Of a stretch of DNA of 64,000 nt, positions 47,909 through 59,677 are shown one piece after another. The notes beneath the pieces are model-generated. The model saw only the letters and a list, made by a program, of their open reading frames with translations. It was not told the origin of the DNA and made no database searches. The DNA is from Maratus speciosus (Eukaryota; Arthropoda; Arachnida; Araneae; Salticidae). Each line of letters begins with the position of its first letter. Within the stretch, counting starts at the first letter, position 1. The stretch covers positions 441,428,619 through 441,492,618 of the forward strand of contig OZ010786.1 of assembly GCA_963932465.1 (NCBI GenBank), written 5' to 3'. Position numbers and translations under genes: made by a program.

Positions 47909-48656
47909 CTCAGGACTCTTAAAGCTTCAAATTTTTAGAAATTTAAATTATTTTAGATGTTCTCCTATCTTTACTGAACATTTTAATATAATTGTTACCT
48001 TGAAATTCTCATTAGAACAGAAATTATGGTTTTTAGAATTATTCCTGCTGAGTAGCTGAAGCGACGTTTCCGAAACTTTGAAGTCATTTATCTTCAAATG
48101 ACGTTTTTGGCCATAACGCGCAGGATATCGCAAAAACTTCTGAATATTTTTTCATAAAATTCTCAAAACATACATTTCATGTTAATCTGTATAAACGGAA
48201 CATAAAATTTCCTTTTTATTGTTCAAAAAATTATTTTTTAGGTGTTTAAGTTGTTGAAATTTTCAAAATTTCGTATTAACTAAACACAACTTTGTATTAA
48301 AAGTATAAAAATGCTTTAAATACAAATTTATCTAGGTTCAGGTTAAGTATTATAAGCTGAAGTATAAATCGGCACCAAAATTTTCATTCTAGTTGCAATA
48401 TTTCTTTTCTAATCGTGCGTGTAAGCTGTTATACCAATTTTCTGATTGCCAAATATCTGACAGTTTGGAGCCCCCTGTAAATGCTATTTCTGCATCTTGC
48501 TATTTTTTAATTGCATAAAACGAAAGAACTTACTTATATCTTTCATCACAATAAAAAATGTGTTTTGAAATAATATACATTTTAAGATATTAAATGTTGA
48601 AAGTGGTCTCTTTTTTTCATTTTTTCCAATTTTAAGAGTCCTTAAACCCCTTAAAT
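47909..48656. mobile_element. TTAA MITE, GGGGTCTCAGGACTC family, copy B
   Basis: Reverse-orientation relative of 7464-8223. The left end is trimmed and begins CTCAGGACTCTTAAAG. The right end is AAGAGTCCTTAAACCCCTTA (48635-48654). The hAT element at 48657 inserted in the last bases of this MITE, and the 8-bp hAT duplication CCTTAAAT is MITE terminus plus flank. Confidence 0.75.
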
Positions 48657-48800
48657 CAGCGGTTCCCAACGTTTTTAGTTGTGCGGACCACCAATTTTGT
48701 AAAAATAACTTTGAGGACCACTATCTACTTAATATACAAGTTAAAAATATGACAAATAGATACCTATATAGTTATAGCATATACACATGACGAATATATA

Positions 48801-49265
48801 CAGGGTGGTTATAATTAAACTTCCCCTATAAACAGCATCCTACAGCGCAACCGGGTGAGCGGAATGCAATGAAATTTGGTATATAGACTATACACGAGAT
48901 GCGCTCACGGAATTTCGAAAAAAAAAATAGTTCCAAAATGTCCACCAGATGGCGCTTTTTTCCGGAAAAAACAGTAAATTTAACACAATAAACGACCAAA
49001 AAGGAATACAAAAACAATATTAACAATCCGGAACAAGAATTATCAGTAATAAAATCTAAAACCGGCTGTTTTGGCCGTTTATTGTGTTAAATCTTATGTT
49101 TTTTCCTGAAAAAACGCCATCTGGTGGACATTTTGGAACTTTTTTTTTCGAAATTCCGTGAGCGCATCTCATGTATAGTCTATATACCAAATTTCATTGC
49201 ATTCCGTTCACCCGTTTGCGCTGTAGGATGCTGTTTATCGGGGAAGTTTAATTATAACCACCCTG
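48801..49265. mobile_element. Palindromic 465-bp TA MITE (CAGGGTGGTTATAATTAAAC)
   Basis: CAGGGTGGTTATAATTAAAC at the left and its complement at the right, flanked by TA (48799-48800, 49266-49267). Inverted arms of about 195 bp (GCATCCTACAGCGCAA, GAGCGGAATGCAATGAAATT, CCAAAATGTCCACCAGATGG) surround a ~70-bp loop. mariner-type ends; no transposase. It lies near the hAT 3' end, outside its coding region. Confidence 0.9.
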
Positions 49266-50017
49266 TATTATGTCAGTAACTAGTAAAAGATGCTGTACAT
49301 GCAGAAAAAATATTTTTTATAAAGAAAATAACTTTATGTTTGTATTAACTTAGCTCTCACAATTATATAAAAATTAAAAAAAAAAAAAAAAAAACAATGA
49401 TAAAAAAAAAACCTTAATGGGAATTTTGACACTGTTTGTCCTCGACGAGAGTGTCAATATTTGGATTGAAACTGGATAGTTTTAGTCTCAAATCACTCTC
49501 GGCATTCATTTTATTTCTATATTTATTTTTCAAAAAAACTAAAGTTGAAAAGGCTCGTTCACATACATAGGTCGAAGAAAAGACCATCAAGTGTCTCAGT
49601 GCAATTTTGGCAATAACTGGATAGTCTTGCCAAACTTTTATCCATAATGAGACCAGTGGTATTGTCTTAAAAATCGATTTTAAAGTCTGATCACATGATA
49701 GTTCAATTAACGAGTCTTCTGCATTTGAAGATAATTTTAATTTTTTAAAGTAATTTTCTTCAAAGGGGTTTCTGAAACATTGTATTTCATCTTCAATTTT
49801 AGGGAAGAAGTTCCTAAAAAATATGAAAAGGCTTAATTACTGCTTCAGTTAGTGCTGGTAGATTTCTCATTCATATGAATGATTAATAAAAGTATAAGAC
49901 AAGTCACTAAAATTTATTAATAATTTTAAAAAGGTACTATTTGTAAAATTTACTAAATTTAAAAAAAAGTTACTTTTTTAGGAAAATAAATGTTTTTAAT
50001 TACGCTTATTTAAAATA

Positions 50018-51545
50018 CACTGCTCAAAACAATTAAAGGATATTTGAAGTTTTATATAAAATAAAGATATAAACGAAATTTTTTTTGCCGAAAATAGAAG
50101 AAGAGAATCACAAATGCAAATTTTTCTGGTTTTCAAACTGTGGAGTATGCAAATTTTGAGTTCGACGTCAAAAACGTCGCTTCAGCGGCAGCGAATGAAA
50201 TTTGACTTTCAACTGGATAAAAGAGAATGAAGACAAGGATGATCGGCATTCAGTGATTGCTTTATTTCGATGAGTACGATGTCTCAGCGAAGTCATTTGA
50301 CAGATTCAGAAGCTTTGAAAATTGTTGGTAGGTTAGAAGGGGGCCAAACTCAAGCCGAAGTAGCGCAAGCCATTGGAGTGTCACAAAGTGTCATTGCCAG
50401 GATCTGGAACCGTTTTTTGGAGAGTGGATGTGCAGGCCGAAGACCAGGGCAAGGTCGTAGACTGGCAACAACGCCCAATGAAGATCGGTATTTAGCGTTA
50501 ACAGCTCGGAGACACCGAACCATGAACGCTACTCTTCTCCAACAACACCTTCGCTCGGCTACAGGCACCACGATTTCAACTCAGATTGTCCGAAACCGGC
50601 TCCATGCTGTAGGTCTGTATGCTCGCCGACCGATGGTATGTGTTAGATTAACATCAAGACATCGTCGCGACCGCAGGGAGTGGGCAACCGAATATGTCAA
50701 CTGGAGGAGACATGAATGGAGCAATATTCTGTTTTCTGACGAGTCCCGTTTTTCTGTGCATCCGGATAATAGGCGTATTTTCATCTGGAGGGACCGTGGC
50801 AGTAGGAATAATCCTGCGTTCGTGCACGAAAGTGTCAGATTTGGAGGTGGAGGAGTGTTGGTGTATGGTGGCATCTCCATTGACGGGCGCACTGACCTCT
50901 ACATCATTCGAGATGGAGCTCTGACTGGTCGCCGATATAGGGATGAGATCCTCAGACCTATTGTAGTCCCTTACGCTGCAGCAATCGGAGATAACTTCAT
51001 TTTAATGGACGATAACTGCAGGCCACATCGTGCAAACCTGGTGGAGGATTTCCTTTTCGAGGAAGGAATCGTTCGAATGGAATGGCCAGCGTGTTCTGAC
51101 ATGAATCCAATCGAGCACGTTTGGGACGCTCTACGAAGACGAGTTTCTGGCCGCCAACAACCCCCACAAACTCTCCAAGAACTGGAAAGAGCTCTTCTGG
51201 AAGAGTGGGGCAGAATACCCCAGCTCGCCATTAATAGCCTCATTGAGTCCATGCCTCAAAGGTGTTCAACGTTGCTGGCCGCCCGTGGAAACCATACCCC
51301 CTACTGAAAATGATTTTCTTTGAAGAAAACACCTTTTCTTATTCTTTTTTTCTCATATGCACAAATTGTGTTTTTTTCCTTTAGTACACAAATGCGCAAT
51401 AAAATGCAATTTTTTCTGCCAAACATGTGTAATTTATTCTCATATAACCTACTATGTCTGTCGACCATGTATCAATCAGCTAAACAGTTTACCAGATACA
51501 AAATTCACCTAAAACTGCAATATCCTTTAATTGTTTTGAGCAGTG
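50018..51545 (+). mobile_element. 1528-bp Tc1-like element, near-intact
   Basis: CACTGCTCAAAACAATTAAA at 50018 and its complement ending 51545. Inverted identity is perfect for ~27 bp and extends to ~36 bp; flanked by TA (50016-50017, 51546-51547). One uninterrupted plus-strand transposase lies within. Full-length structure and good ends make it the youngest-looking autonomous-type element here. Confidence 0.95.
50270..51307 (+). CDS. Tc1-family DDE transposase, uninterrupted
   Basis: 345 residues, the usual Tc1 length. Residues 10-50 form the first helix-turn-helix (GGQTQAEVAQAIGVSQSVIA), a GRRPGQGRR linker lies at 56-64, and a second helix-turn-helix at about 70-115. Catalytic residues: Asp157 (FSDES), Asp248 (LMDDNCRPH) and Glu282 (DMNPIEHVWD). 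The spacing from Asp248 to Glu282 is 33 residues, not the family's 34: the usual SPD(L/M)NPIE reads SDMNPIE here, one Pro codon short (TGT TCT GAC ATG). Two possible starts exist, Met1 and Met4. It would cut and paste its own element at TA. Whether it is active depends on the missing residue. Confidence 0.95.
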   Translation: MSTMSQRSHLTDSEALKIVGRLEGGQTQAEVAQAIGVSQSVIARIWNRFLESGCAGRRPGQGRRLATTPNEDRYLALTARRHRTMNATLLQQHLRSATGTTISTQIVRNRLHAVGLYARRPMVCVRLTSRHRRDRREWATEYVNWRRHEWSNILFSDESRFSVHPDNRRIFIWRDRGSRNNPAFVHESVRFGGGGVLVYGGISIDGRTDLYIIRDGALTGRRYRDEILRPIVVPYAAAIGDNFILMDDNCRPHRANLVEDFLFEEGIVRMEWPACSDMNPIEHVWDALRRRVSGRQQPPQTLQELERALLEEWGRIPQLAINSLIESMPQRCSTLLAARGNHTPY

Positions 51546-53117
51546 TAATAGAATAAAATTAAGAAAAATAAATAACTTTAAATTACCTGAGGTTAGAGGA
51601 CAAAGATTCGAGGTGTTCTTTTATAGTTGTAGCTGTTGTTTTATCAATTTTGACTTCGTTGGTTTGAACAAAACCATGTAGGACTGGAAATGCGTCGAAG
51701 GAATCTTGCTCCACTTTTTGCGCCCATCGTTGAAGTTTCTTTATTATTGCTTCTATTTTGTCTTGCACAAAAAACTTATGAGCGTCCTTGCCCTGTAGAG
51801 TTAAGTTAAGAACATTGAAAGAACCAAAAATATCCGCCAAATATGCCAACCGTTTCAACCAGTTTTTATTGGTCACACAGTCTAAGTAGGAATTTTCAAG
51901 TTTTCCATCATAATCGCCCACCCTCAAGAAAACCGTGAGTTCATCACGGAGTTCGAACAATCTTGTCAACACTTTGCCTCTCGACAGCCACCGAACTTCG
52001 CAGTGAAGTAGAAGCTGTTTGTGTTCCCTGTCCATTTCATCACGCAAAACACCAAACTCTCTGGAGTTTTTAGGTCTTGCTTTGATAAAATTAACTATTT
52101 TTACTGCATCATGAAGAGTTTTTCTTAAACTCTCGTCCAAACCTTTAACTGCAAGAGTTTCTCTATGTATGCTACAATGTGTCCATTGAACCAAGGGAGC
52201 GACTGATTTAACTTTGGCGAATAAACCAATATGGATTCCAGACATATCACGTGCCCCATCCGTTGTCAAACCTACACACTTAGTCCAATCTATTTCATTT
52301 TCTTTTATAAAATTGTCAATAGATTAGAAAATCTCTTCGCCAGTTGTTTTTGTCGGCAAAGATCGACAAAACAACATTTCTTCTTCAATACTGCCATTCA
52401 ACTCAAAACGACTAAAAGCTAATACATTAGCTTGTCCAGCAACGTCTGTACTCTCATCAAGTTGAAGCGAAAAATATTCACTTTGTTTCAAAAAAGTACT
52501 GACATCTTTTTTCACACTTTCCGACATTTCACCAATTCTTCTTTTAACGGTTGTATTTGATAATGGAATTTCGTTTTTTTTGTACATTTTTCATCAAACA
52601 AAGCATTACTTATTATTTTTGCTGCGGATATAATAAGTTTCTCTTCCACGGTGTGAGCTGAACTCTTCTTTGCAATTAACAAAGAAAAGCTCATAAGAAA
52701 CTGTGGTGCTTAGATTGTTCTGTTTTGAAGATTTTTTCCGTGGTATATTTAGACATACAAAATTTCTTTTCTTGATTTCAAAGAAATCCAAACACTTTCC
52801 TACACATTCAGGATGTTTAGTTGATAGATGTCTTTCAAGTTTTGAAAATTCCATACATTCGTTGGATAGCATTTCGAAACAAATCACAGACTGAGGCATA
52901 GGCTCTTCTACAGAACCAGAAAACATAAACCCACATTTTAAAAAATCAGGGTTATATTTACGAAAATATATTTTAGTTTTCCTTGCTATTTTTTTACAAC
53001 TTAGTCTGGATTTCGCCTTCATTTCAAGCTCACTATTTGTAGAAACAGGTGTAGAAGTCCCTTCATCACTCTCCAACTTCGTCTTACGACAAGATCCCGT
53101 CCGAAACCAAGCATCCA

Positions 53118-53430
53118 TATTGACGTGAAGTAATATTAGCTCACAGTACACATAACGATATGATACATCAACAGAAAACCACAGCCACTAACAAAGGAGT
53201 CAATAATAAAAGTGCGGAATGCGGACGTGGTGGGGAGAAGGGTGAAGAATGTCGGAGGGAGGAGAGCGTTGACCTTGATGACTGACGAATGTAAGCCCAG
53301 CGATCAACAGTCAGCGCTTCTGTAGTGAATTGTCCCGAAAAACCGGTATTAGACCACAAGATTCTGCGGCCCAGTACCACGGTGTTCGCGGCCCACAAGT
53401 GGGCCTCGGCCCACGGGTTGGGAACCGCTG
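53118..53430 (-). promoter_or_regulatory. hAT 5' leader and terminus
   Basis: Between the transposase start and the right terminal repeat. Subterminal GTGGGCCGAGGCCCACTTGT (minus strand) contains a palindrome, GTGGGCCGAGGCCCAC, a plausible transposase-binding site. GC content is much higher than its surroundings. Confidence 0.45.
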
Positions 53431-54069
53431 CCTTAAATAATTCTTATATCAAATCCGTCTATAGACAGAGACACTTCCATTCTACTAAATTTATCCGCAT
53501 TAAAGTAGAAAAATTATGTTAACTGTTCCATCAAAAGTTTGTAAAACTCCTTTCGCTGTCTGGCTACTGCGTTAGATAAAGTATATTAGGGTTACAAATT
53601 TTCTTTTCGTTTTTTTTATTCAGAAATTCTGCATTTGTACCAAGAAAAATGCTTTAAGTAATCACGAAATGTTTGTAGTTAAATAAAAGAAAAACTACGA
53701 ATCGAAATTTCTGGTGTTAAATTTGAATTTATTAATTAAAATAAATAGGGAAAACAAGTAATCCTGATGTGAACATATGCATTTTAAAGCACATGGGACT
53801 ATTTTCACATTTTATTCGCACCAACACTTTTAAAATACGAATTTTCTTGTATGTTTTTCTTGCATATGTTGTCAAAGTGTATGTAAAAGATCCTTGTTTT
53901 GAAAAAGTGGTAGCCAGTGGCAGCCTTGAAAACATAAGAATGTGGAAATTTTTAATATTTGTTGCATAACATACAGGACCACACGTATTTTGACAGAGCG
54001 CTTCATCTCGAGTTATTTTTTTTAATTTAGATTGAAAGAATAATAAAAAAATAAGACCCAAGTATTACA

Positions 54070-54775
54070 TTAATACTAGAATGCCCGGAAGGAGTCGATT
54101 TGACTCCGATCACATTATTAACCCTTAAATGCCGGATGTTGCTTTTCGGCAACATACCAAATTTAGGCTTTTAAGTACTATTAGAATAATATTGAAGCTA
54201 TAATGTCTAATGTTGCCAATAAAATACATTCTGAAAATATTATTAAATCGATTTTCAGCATGTAGATGGCAACACTTGTGCTGTTTAAGGATAAAGATAA
54301 ATTTATTCTTTCAATTGTTGCTACTTGTTCTTTTTGTTTTGTTTGGGAGCTTGCGAAATACTCTATTTCGTTCTGCAGTAAGCAAGTAAAATTTATTTCT
54401 TACCATAGTTCCTAACATTCTTGTGTGTTTAATATTATAGAATTTTATCAAGCAAAATTATTTTTTCAACTAAAGATTAGTAACAAACTGTTTTTTAGCC
54501 GTAAACAATACTTAAAACGAAATATGATTTTTGGAAGTATTTTTCCCATGATTTATTTAAAAAATGAAATCCGAAAAACATCATTACAATGATTTTTGAA
54601 AAGTCAGGCATTTAAGGGTTAAATGTCAATTGGAGCCAGATTTTTTTTTTTCATAAAATAAGTTAAACTACGCAGAATTACGTTAAATAAATGAGTTAAA
54701 TAATTTTAAATCAAAATTCCGGTGTGAAATATTTTCATGAAACTTGAGTAAAATTTCCGGACGTTCTAATGTTAA
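54070..54775. mobile_element. TTAA MITE (TTAATACTAGAATGCCCGG) containing another MITE
   Basis: TTAATACTAGAATGCCCGGA on the left; TCCGGACGTTCTAATGTTAA on the right. Another array unit at about 55932 has the unoccupied site ATTACATTAAATTATTAG with one TTAA, confirming both boundaries and the TTAA duplication. Carries the nested MITE 54118-54622. Confidence 0.85.
54118..54622. mobile_element. piggyBac-type MITE (TTAACCCTTAAATGCC), copy D2
   Basis: TTAACCCTTAAATGCCGGAT to GTCAGGCATTTAAGGGTTAA, TTAA-flanked, opposite orientation to 8497-8991 and nested in the MITE 54070-54775. The shared interior includes GTTGCTTTTCGGCAACATAC. Confidence 0.85.
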
Positions 54776-57700
54776 ATTATTAGATTTTTGGAACATTAAA
54801 ACAGATTTTTTTATTTCATATTAGTAAAGATTCACACTCTATAAAAGTTTCTTTAATAGATTTCTGTAAAGATTTCTTTAGCAATTTAATTCACTTTCAG
54901 TAAAAAGAAATGTTTTGAGATAATCACTCCATTAAAGTAAATGCTATATAAAACTATTATTGCTATTTTCATATTCCTAATGAGAAGAAGAAATATGCAT
55001 ATTGTCATAATACTCGTAAATACTCAGTCTTGATAAATAATTTGTCACTGCTGGATTCTAAAAAAGCAGTAAAATGTACATAAAGTATTCTCCCATTTCT
55101 TTAATTCAACTTCACAATTTCACCATTTTTCTAAGATGCCATCTGCAGAACACCGAAGCATATAAAAAGCACATACAAAAATCTGATTTTCTTGCAAATG
55201 AAGGTGAAATGAGTTTAAGAACTCTCGTATTAACGTCTCTCACATCTGCTGCAGATGATTCCACCGAACTGTACTTCTGAAATGAGAATCCCAAAGAAGA
55301 TAATTTATTCTTCTTCATACCTTTAAAGGCGACATATAGGAAAGCGAAAAAAAAATAATAAAATCACCAGAAAAATGTAATAAAAACCTCATTATAATAT
55401 AGGCTATTTTTCAAAGCCAATAAATAAATCAAGCTAAAATAATGTATTTTAAAAATAGTATTTTAATAGTACGTTGAAATAAATCTAATTCATTATAGAA
55501 CTGAACCTGTTTATTTTAATTGATGTAAGACTTTGATGGACGTTGTAGAATAAATAATATGTTTCTACTGAATGAATAATTAAGGAATACATTGCAAAGC
55601 AGAGGGTTCAAAGTATCTTTCAATTTTTTTTTTTTGCAGTTTCATAAATTGGTTTTTATGATAACAAAAATGAAAATGACCAAGAATTACCCCAGAAACT
55701 TAGTGACCAGGAATTACTCCGGCTGACCCCGTTAATTTTGAATTCCTAAATAAAATAAAAATAGGTCAAACTAGTAATCCTGATGTGAATATATGCATTT
55801 TAAAGCATACGAAAGAAGAATAAAATTAATATTTATTGTTAACATGTAGGACCACACGTATTTGATAGATCAATTCATCTTAAATTATTTTTTTGTATTT
55901 ACATTCAAAGAATAATTTAAAAATAAAACCTAAGTATTACATTAAATTATTAGTTTATTGGAACATTAAAACATACTTTTGCTATTTCATATTACTAAAG
56001 CTGCACATTCTATAAAGATTTCTTTAATGCAATACAAAGAAATGTTTTAAGATAATCATTCAATCAGTACATACTATATAAAAATATTATTGTTATAATC
56101 ATATTCCTAATGAAAAGAAGAAATATCCATATTGTCGTAATGCTCGTAAGTACATAGTATTGACAAATAATTCGTCACTGTTGGATTCTTGAGACGCAGT
56201 AAAATGCACATAAAATAATCTCCCATTTCTTTAATTCAACTTCACAAGCGCCATTTTTCTAATATGCCATCTGCAGCAGAACGCTGAAGCCTGAAAAACA
56301 CATACAAAAATCTGATTTTCTTGCAAATGAAGGTGAAATGAGTTTAAGAACCCTCGTATTAACTTCTCTCACATCTGCTGCAGATGACTTCCTTGAAACG
56401 TACTTCTGAAATGAGAATCCTGAAGAGATAATTTATTCTTTTTCATAACTTTATGAGCGAACACTTAAAAGCCACACTTCAGGAAATTGTAATAAAACCC
56501 TCATTATAAGAAAAGTTGTTTTTCAAAGCCATTTAATAATGAAACAAATTAATAAAATCTATTTTTAAAGAAATATTTTAATAGTGCATTGATCTAAATT
56601 TCATTTTTTATAGAAATGATTCTGTTTTTTTAAATTGGTGTAAGGTCTTGCTGTACGTTGCAAAATAATACTTATAATGAATAAATAAGAATAAAGGTTA
56701 TTTGTTGTTGTATTTTCATGAAATAATGTCCTGAAATAAGAATGTTTTTGAAATCCTTAATATACTGAGTTAACATTTAATCATAAAAGAAATCGTTAGA
56801 TTAATTTACTTTTATCAAGGGAATGATTGCAAGAAGAAATATGCATATTGTCATAAAACTCGTGAAAACTAGTCTTGACAAATAATTACTCACTGTTGGA
56901 TCCTTGAAAAGCAGTAAGATGTACATAAAAGATTCCCTTTTTCTTTAATTCAACTTCACAAGAACCATTTTTCTAATATGCCATTTGCAGAAAAACACCG
57001 AAGCCCATAAAAAGCACATACAAAAATCTGATTTTCTTGCAAATGAAGGTGAAATAAGTTTAAGAACTTTAGTATTAACTTCTCTCACATCTGCTGCAGA
57101 TGACTTCCCCGAAATGTACTTCTGAAATGAGAATCCCGAAGAAGATAATTTATTCTTCTTCATAACTTTAGGGCCCACAATTAGAAAGGCGAGAAAAATA
57201 ATAAAGTCACACTTCAGGAAATTGTAATAAAAACCTCATTATAACAAATATTGTTGTTCAAAGCCATTTAATAGTGAAGCAAATAAATAAAATCTGTTTT
57301 TAAAGAAATATTTTAATAGTGCATTGAACTAAATTTAATTCATTATATAAATGTTTCTGCTTTTTAAAAAAAATTGAGATAAGGTCTTCTGTACGTTGCA
57401 AAATGATACTTATAACCAATAAATAACAATAGAGGTTATTTGTTGTTGTATTTTCATGAAATAACGCCCTGAAATAAGAATGTTTTTGAAAGCCTTAATA
57501 TATCGAATTTATGTTTAATCATAATATAAATGGTTAGATTAATTTTCTGTTATCAGTCAAGGGAATGATTGCAAGAAGAAATATGCATATTGTCATAATC
57601 CCGTGAAAACAGGTCTTGACAAATAATTCGTCACTGTTGGATTCTTGAAAAGCCGTAAAATGCACATAAAATATTCTCCCATTTCTTTAATTCAACCTCA

Positions 57701-59175
57701 CAAGCATCATTTTTCTAATATGCCATCTGCAGAAGAACGCTGAAACCCATAAAACGCACATACAAAAATCCGACTTTCTTGTAAATGAAGGTGAAATGAG
57801 CTTAAGAACTCTCGTATTAACTTCGCTCACATCTGCAGCAGATGACTCCACCGAAATGTACTTCTGAAATGAGAATACCGAGGAGGATAACTTATTCTTC
57901 TTCATAACTTTAGGTGCGACATTTAGAAAGGCGAAAAAAACAATAAAGTCACACTTCCGGAAATTGTAATAAAAACCTCATTATAACAGAGGTTGTTTTT
58001 CAAAGCCATTTAATAATGAAGCAAGTTAATAAAATTTATTTTTAAAGAAATAATTTAATAGTGCATTGTACTAAATTTAATTCATTATAGAAATGATTCT
58101 GTTTTTTTTTTTTTTTTAATTGAAGTAAGGTCTTGCTGTACGTTGCAAAATAATTCAACGAATAAATATTAATAGAGGTTATTTGTTGTTGTATTTTCAT
58201 GAAATAATGTCCTGAAATAAGAATGTTTTTGAAATCCTTAGTATATTGAGTTAACTTTTAATCATAACAAAAATGGTTCGATTAATTTTCTTTTATCAGT
58301 TAAGGGAATGACTGCAAGAAGAAATATGCATATTGCCATAATACGCGTGAAAACTAGTCTTGACAAATATTTACTCACCGTTGGATCCTTGAAAAACAGT
58401 AAAATGTACATAAAATACTCTCCCATTTCTTTAATTCAACTTCACAAGCGCCATTTTTCTAATATGCCATCTGCATATGAACGCCGAAACCCATAAAAAG
58501 CACATACAGAAATCTGATTTTCTTGCAAATGAAGGTGAAATGAGCTTAAGAACTCTCGTATTAACTTCTCTCACATCTGTTGCAGATGACTTCCCCGAAA
58601 TGTACTTCTGAAATCAGAATCTCCAAGTGGATAATTTATTCTTCTTCATAACTTTAGGGGCGACATTTAGAAAAGCGAGAAAAATAATAAGGTCGCACTT
58701 CAGGACATTGTAATGAGAACCTCATTATAACAAAGGCTATTTTTCAAAGGTCTTTAATAATACAAGCTAATAAAATATATTTTTAAAATTATATTTTAAC
58801 ATTGCGTTGAACTAAATTAATTCATTATAGAACTGATTCTGTTTTTATTTATTATTATCGATGTAAGGTCTTGCTGTATCTTGAAAAATAATACTTAAAA
58901 CAAATAAATAACAATACAGGTTATTTGTTGTTCATTTTCATGAAAACGATGTAATGAAATAGGAATTTTTTTTAAATCTTTAATAGAATTAATTTTTATT
59001 CTTAATAGTAATAGATATAATAATTCTCTATTATCAATAACATGAATTATCAGTAAATGATTTAAAAGTTTTAATAGACCGTGTAATTAAAATTTCGTGT
59101 ATACCATGTTTTCCTTTAATGCAATAATAATAAAAAAAAGTTTCACGATAATCATTCAACCAAAATACGAGAGCA

Positions 59176-59677
59176 AGTCAGTAAGTAGGTCACAAACTGA
59201 TATGAGAGGTTGGAAATTAGTAGTAAACTGTTTCCAAATCTGCCAATGGGTGGCAGCATAATCAACTGTAAGATGTTAATTTCGAATTTATGAAACAGCA
59301 GTTGTACAAGATGAGCGGGGTAGTTCAAATGTTGTTGACGAAGAGCTAAGTGGTCGTCCAGTTGAGATTGCGATAGAAGAATCAATGCGGAAGGTTGAGA
59401 TAATGGTTAGAGCTGACATGCGAACAACAATAGAATGCACATCAACCATTTCTTCAACCTTCCGCACGATTCTACTGTCGAAATCTCAACTGGAAAAACC
59501 ACTTCGTTCTTCGTCAACAACTTTTGAACGACCCTGCTCATTTTGTACAACTGCAGCCTCCTAAATTCGAAATTAACATCTTATAGTTGGATTATGCTGC
59601 CACCTATTGGCAGATTTGGCAACAATTTACTACTAATTTCCTACCTATCATATCAGTTTGTGACCTACTTACTGACT
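59176..59677. repeat. Foldback derived from a mariner element
   Basis: Left arm AGTCAGTAAGTAGGTCACAA ... CTGCCAATGGGTGGCAGCAT ... CGGAAGGTTGAGATAATGG is mirrored by CCATTTCTTCAACCTTCCG ... GCTGCCACCTATTGGCAGAT ... ACCTACTTACTGACT around a ~35-bp loop. Part of the left arm reads, plus strand, as VVDEELSGRPVEIAIEESM then RKVEIMVRADMRTTI, resembling the SGRP linker and second helix-turn-helix of mariner transposases. It is an inverted duplication of a 5' mariner fragment inserted in the 745-bp array. Confidence 0.7.

Larger units (their letters stand above)
49814..51586 (-). other. Inferred intron of the hAT transposase
   Basis: The donor GTAATT follows CTCAG, and the acceptor TTTCATATTTTTTAG precedes GAACTTC; the phase is preserved across the junction. 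Without the Tc1 insertion (1528 bp plus TA) the intron is about 243 bp. Inferred from sequence alone. Confidence 0.65.
49414..53118 (-). pseudogene. hAT transposase (ZBED5-like), split by intron and mutations
   Basis: The likely start is the ATG of MDAWFRTGSC at 53118. A BED-type finger follows (SVICFEMLSNECMEFSKLER then HLSTKH); the first Cys of the usual CxxC is Ser. The core includes LQLDESTDVAGQANVLAFSR and LTTDGARDMSG, then the last coding bases end CTCAG|GTAATT at 51587/51586. Reading resumes after TTTTTTAG at 49813 in matching phase (LR|NFFPKIEDE). It runs through VCERAFSTLVFLKNKYRNKM, the hAT dimerisation motif, to TAA at 49414. Damage: frameshifts near 52690 and 52575, and a TAA at 52324-52326. 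The inferred intron holds the Tc1 element. Confidence 0.85.
48657..53430 (-). mobile_element. hAT element (ZBED5-like) with perfect 8-bp duplication
   Basis: Terminal inverted repeats of 14 bp, CAGCGGTTCCCAAC, at 48657 and ending 53430 (GTTGGGAACCGCTG). The duplication CCTTAAAT is perfect (48649-48656, 53431-53438). The transposase is on the minus strand and degraded. Two younger elements lie inside: a palindromic TA MITE (48801-49265) and a Tc1 element (50018-51545). Confidence 0.93.

Noticed and set aside
55112..57905. Conserved small protein (MKKNKLSS...) repeated three times on the minus strand
   Set aside because: It follows the 745-bp tandem units, is broken in other units, and its differences are mostly amino-acid-changing.
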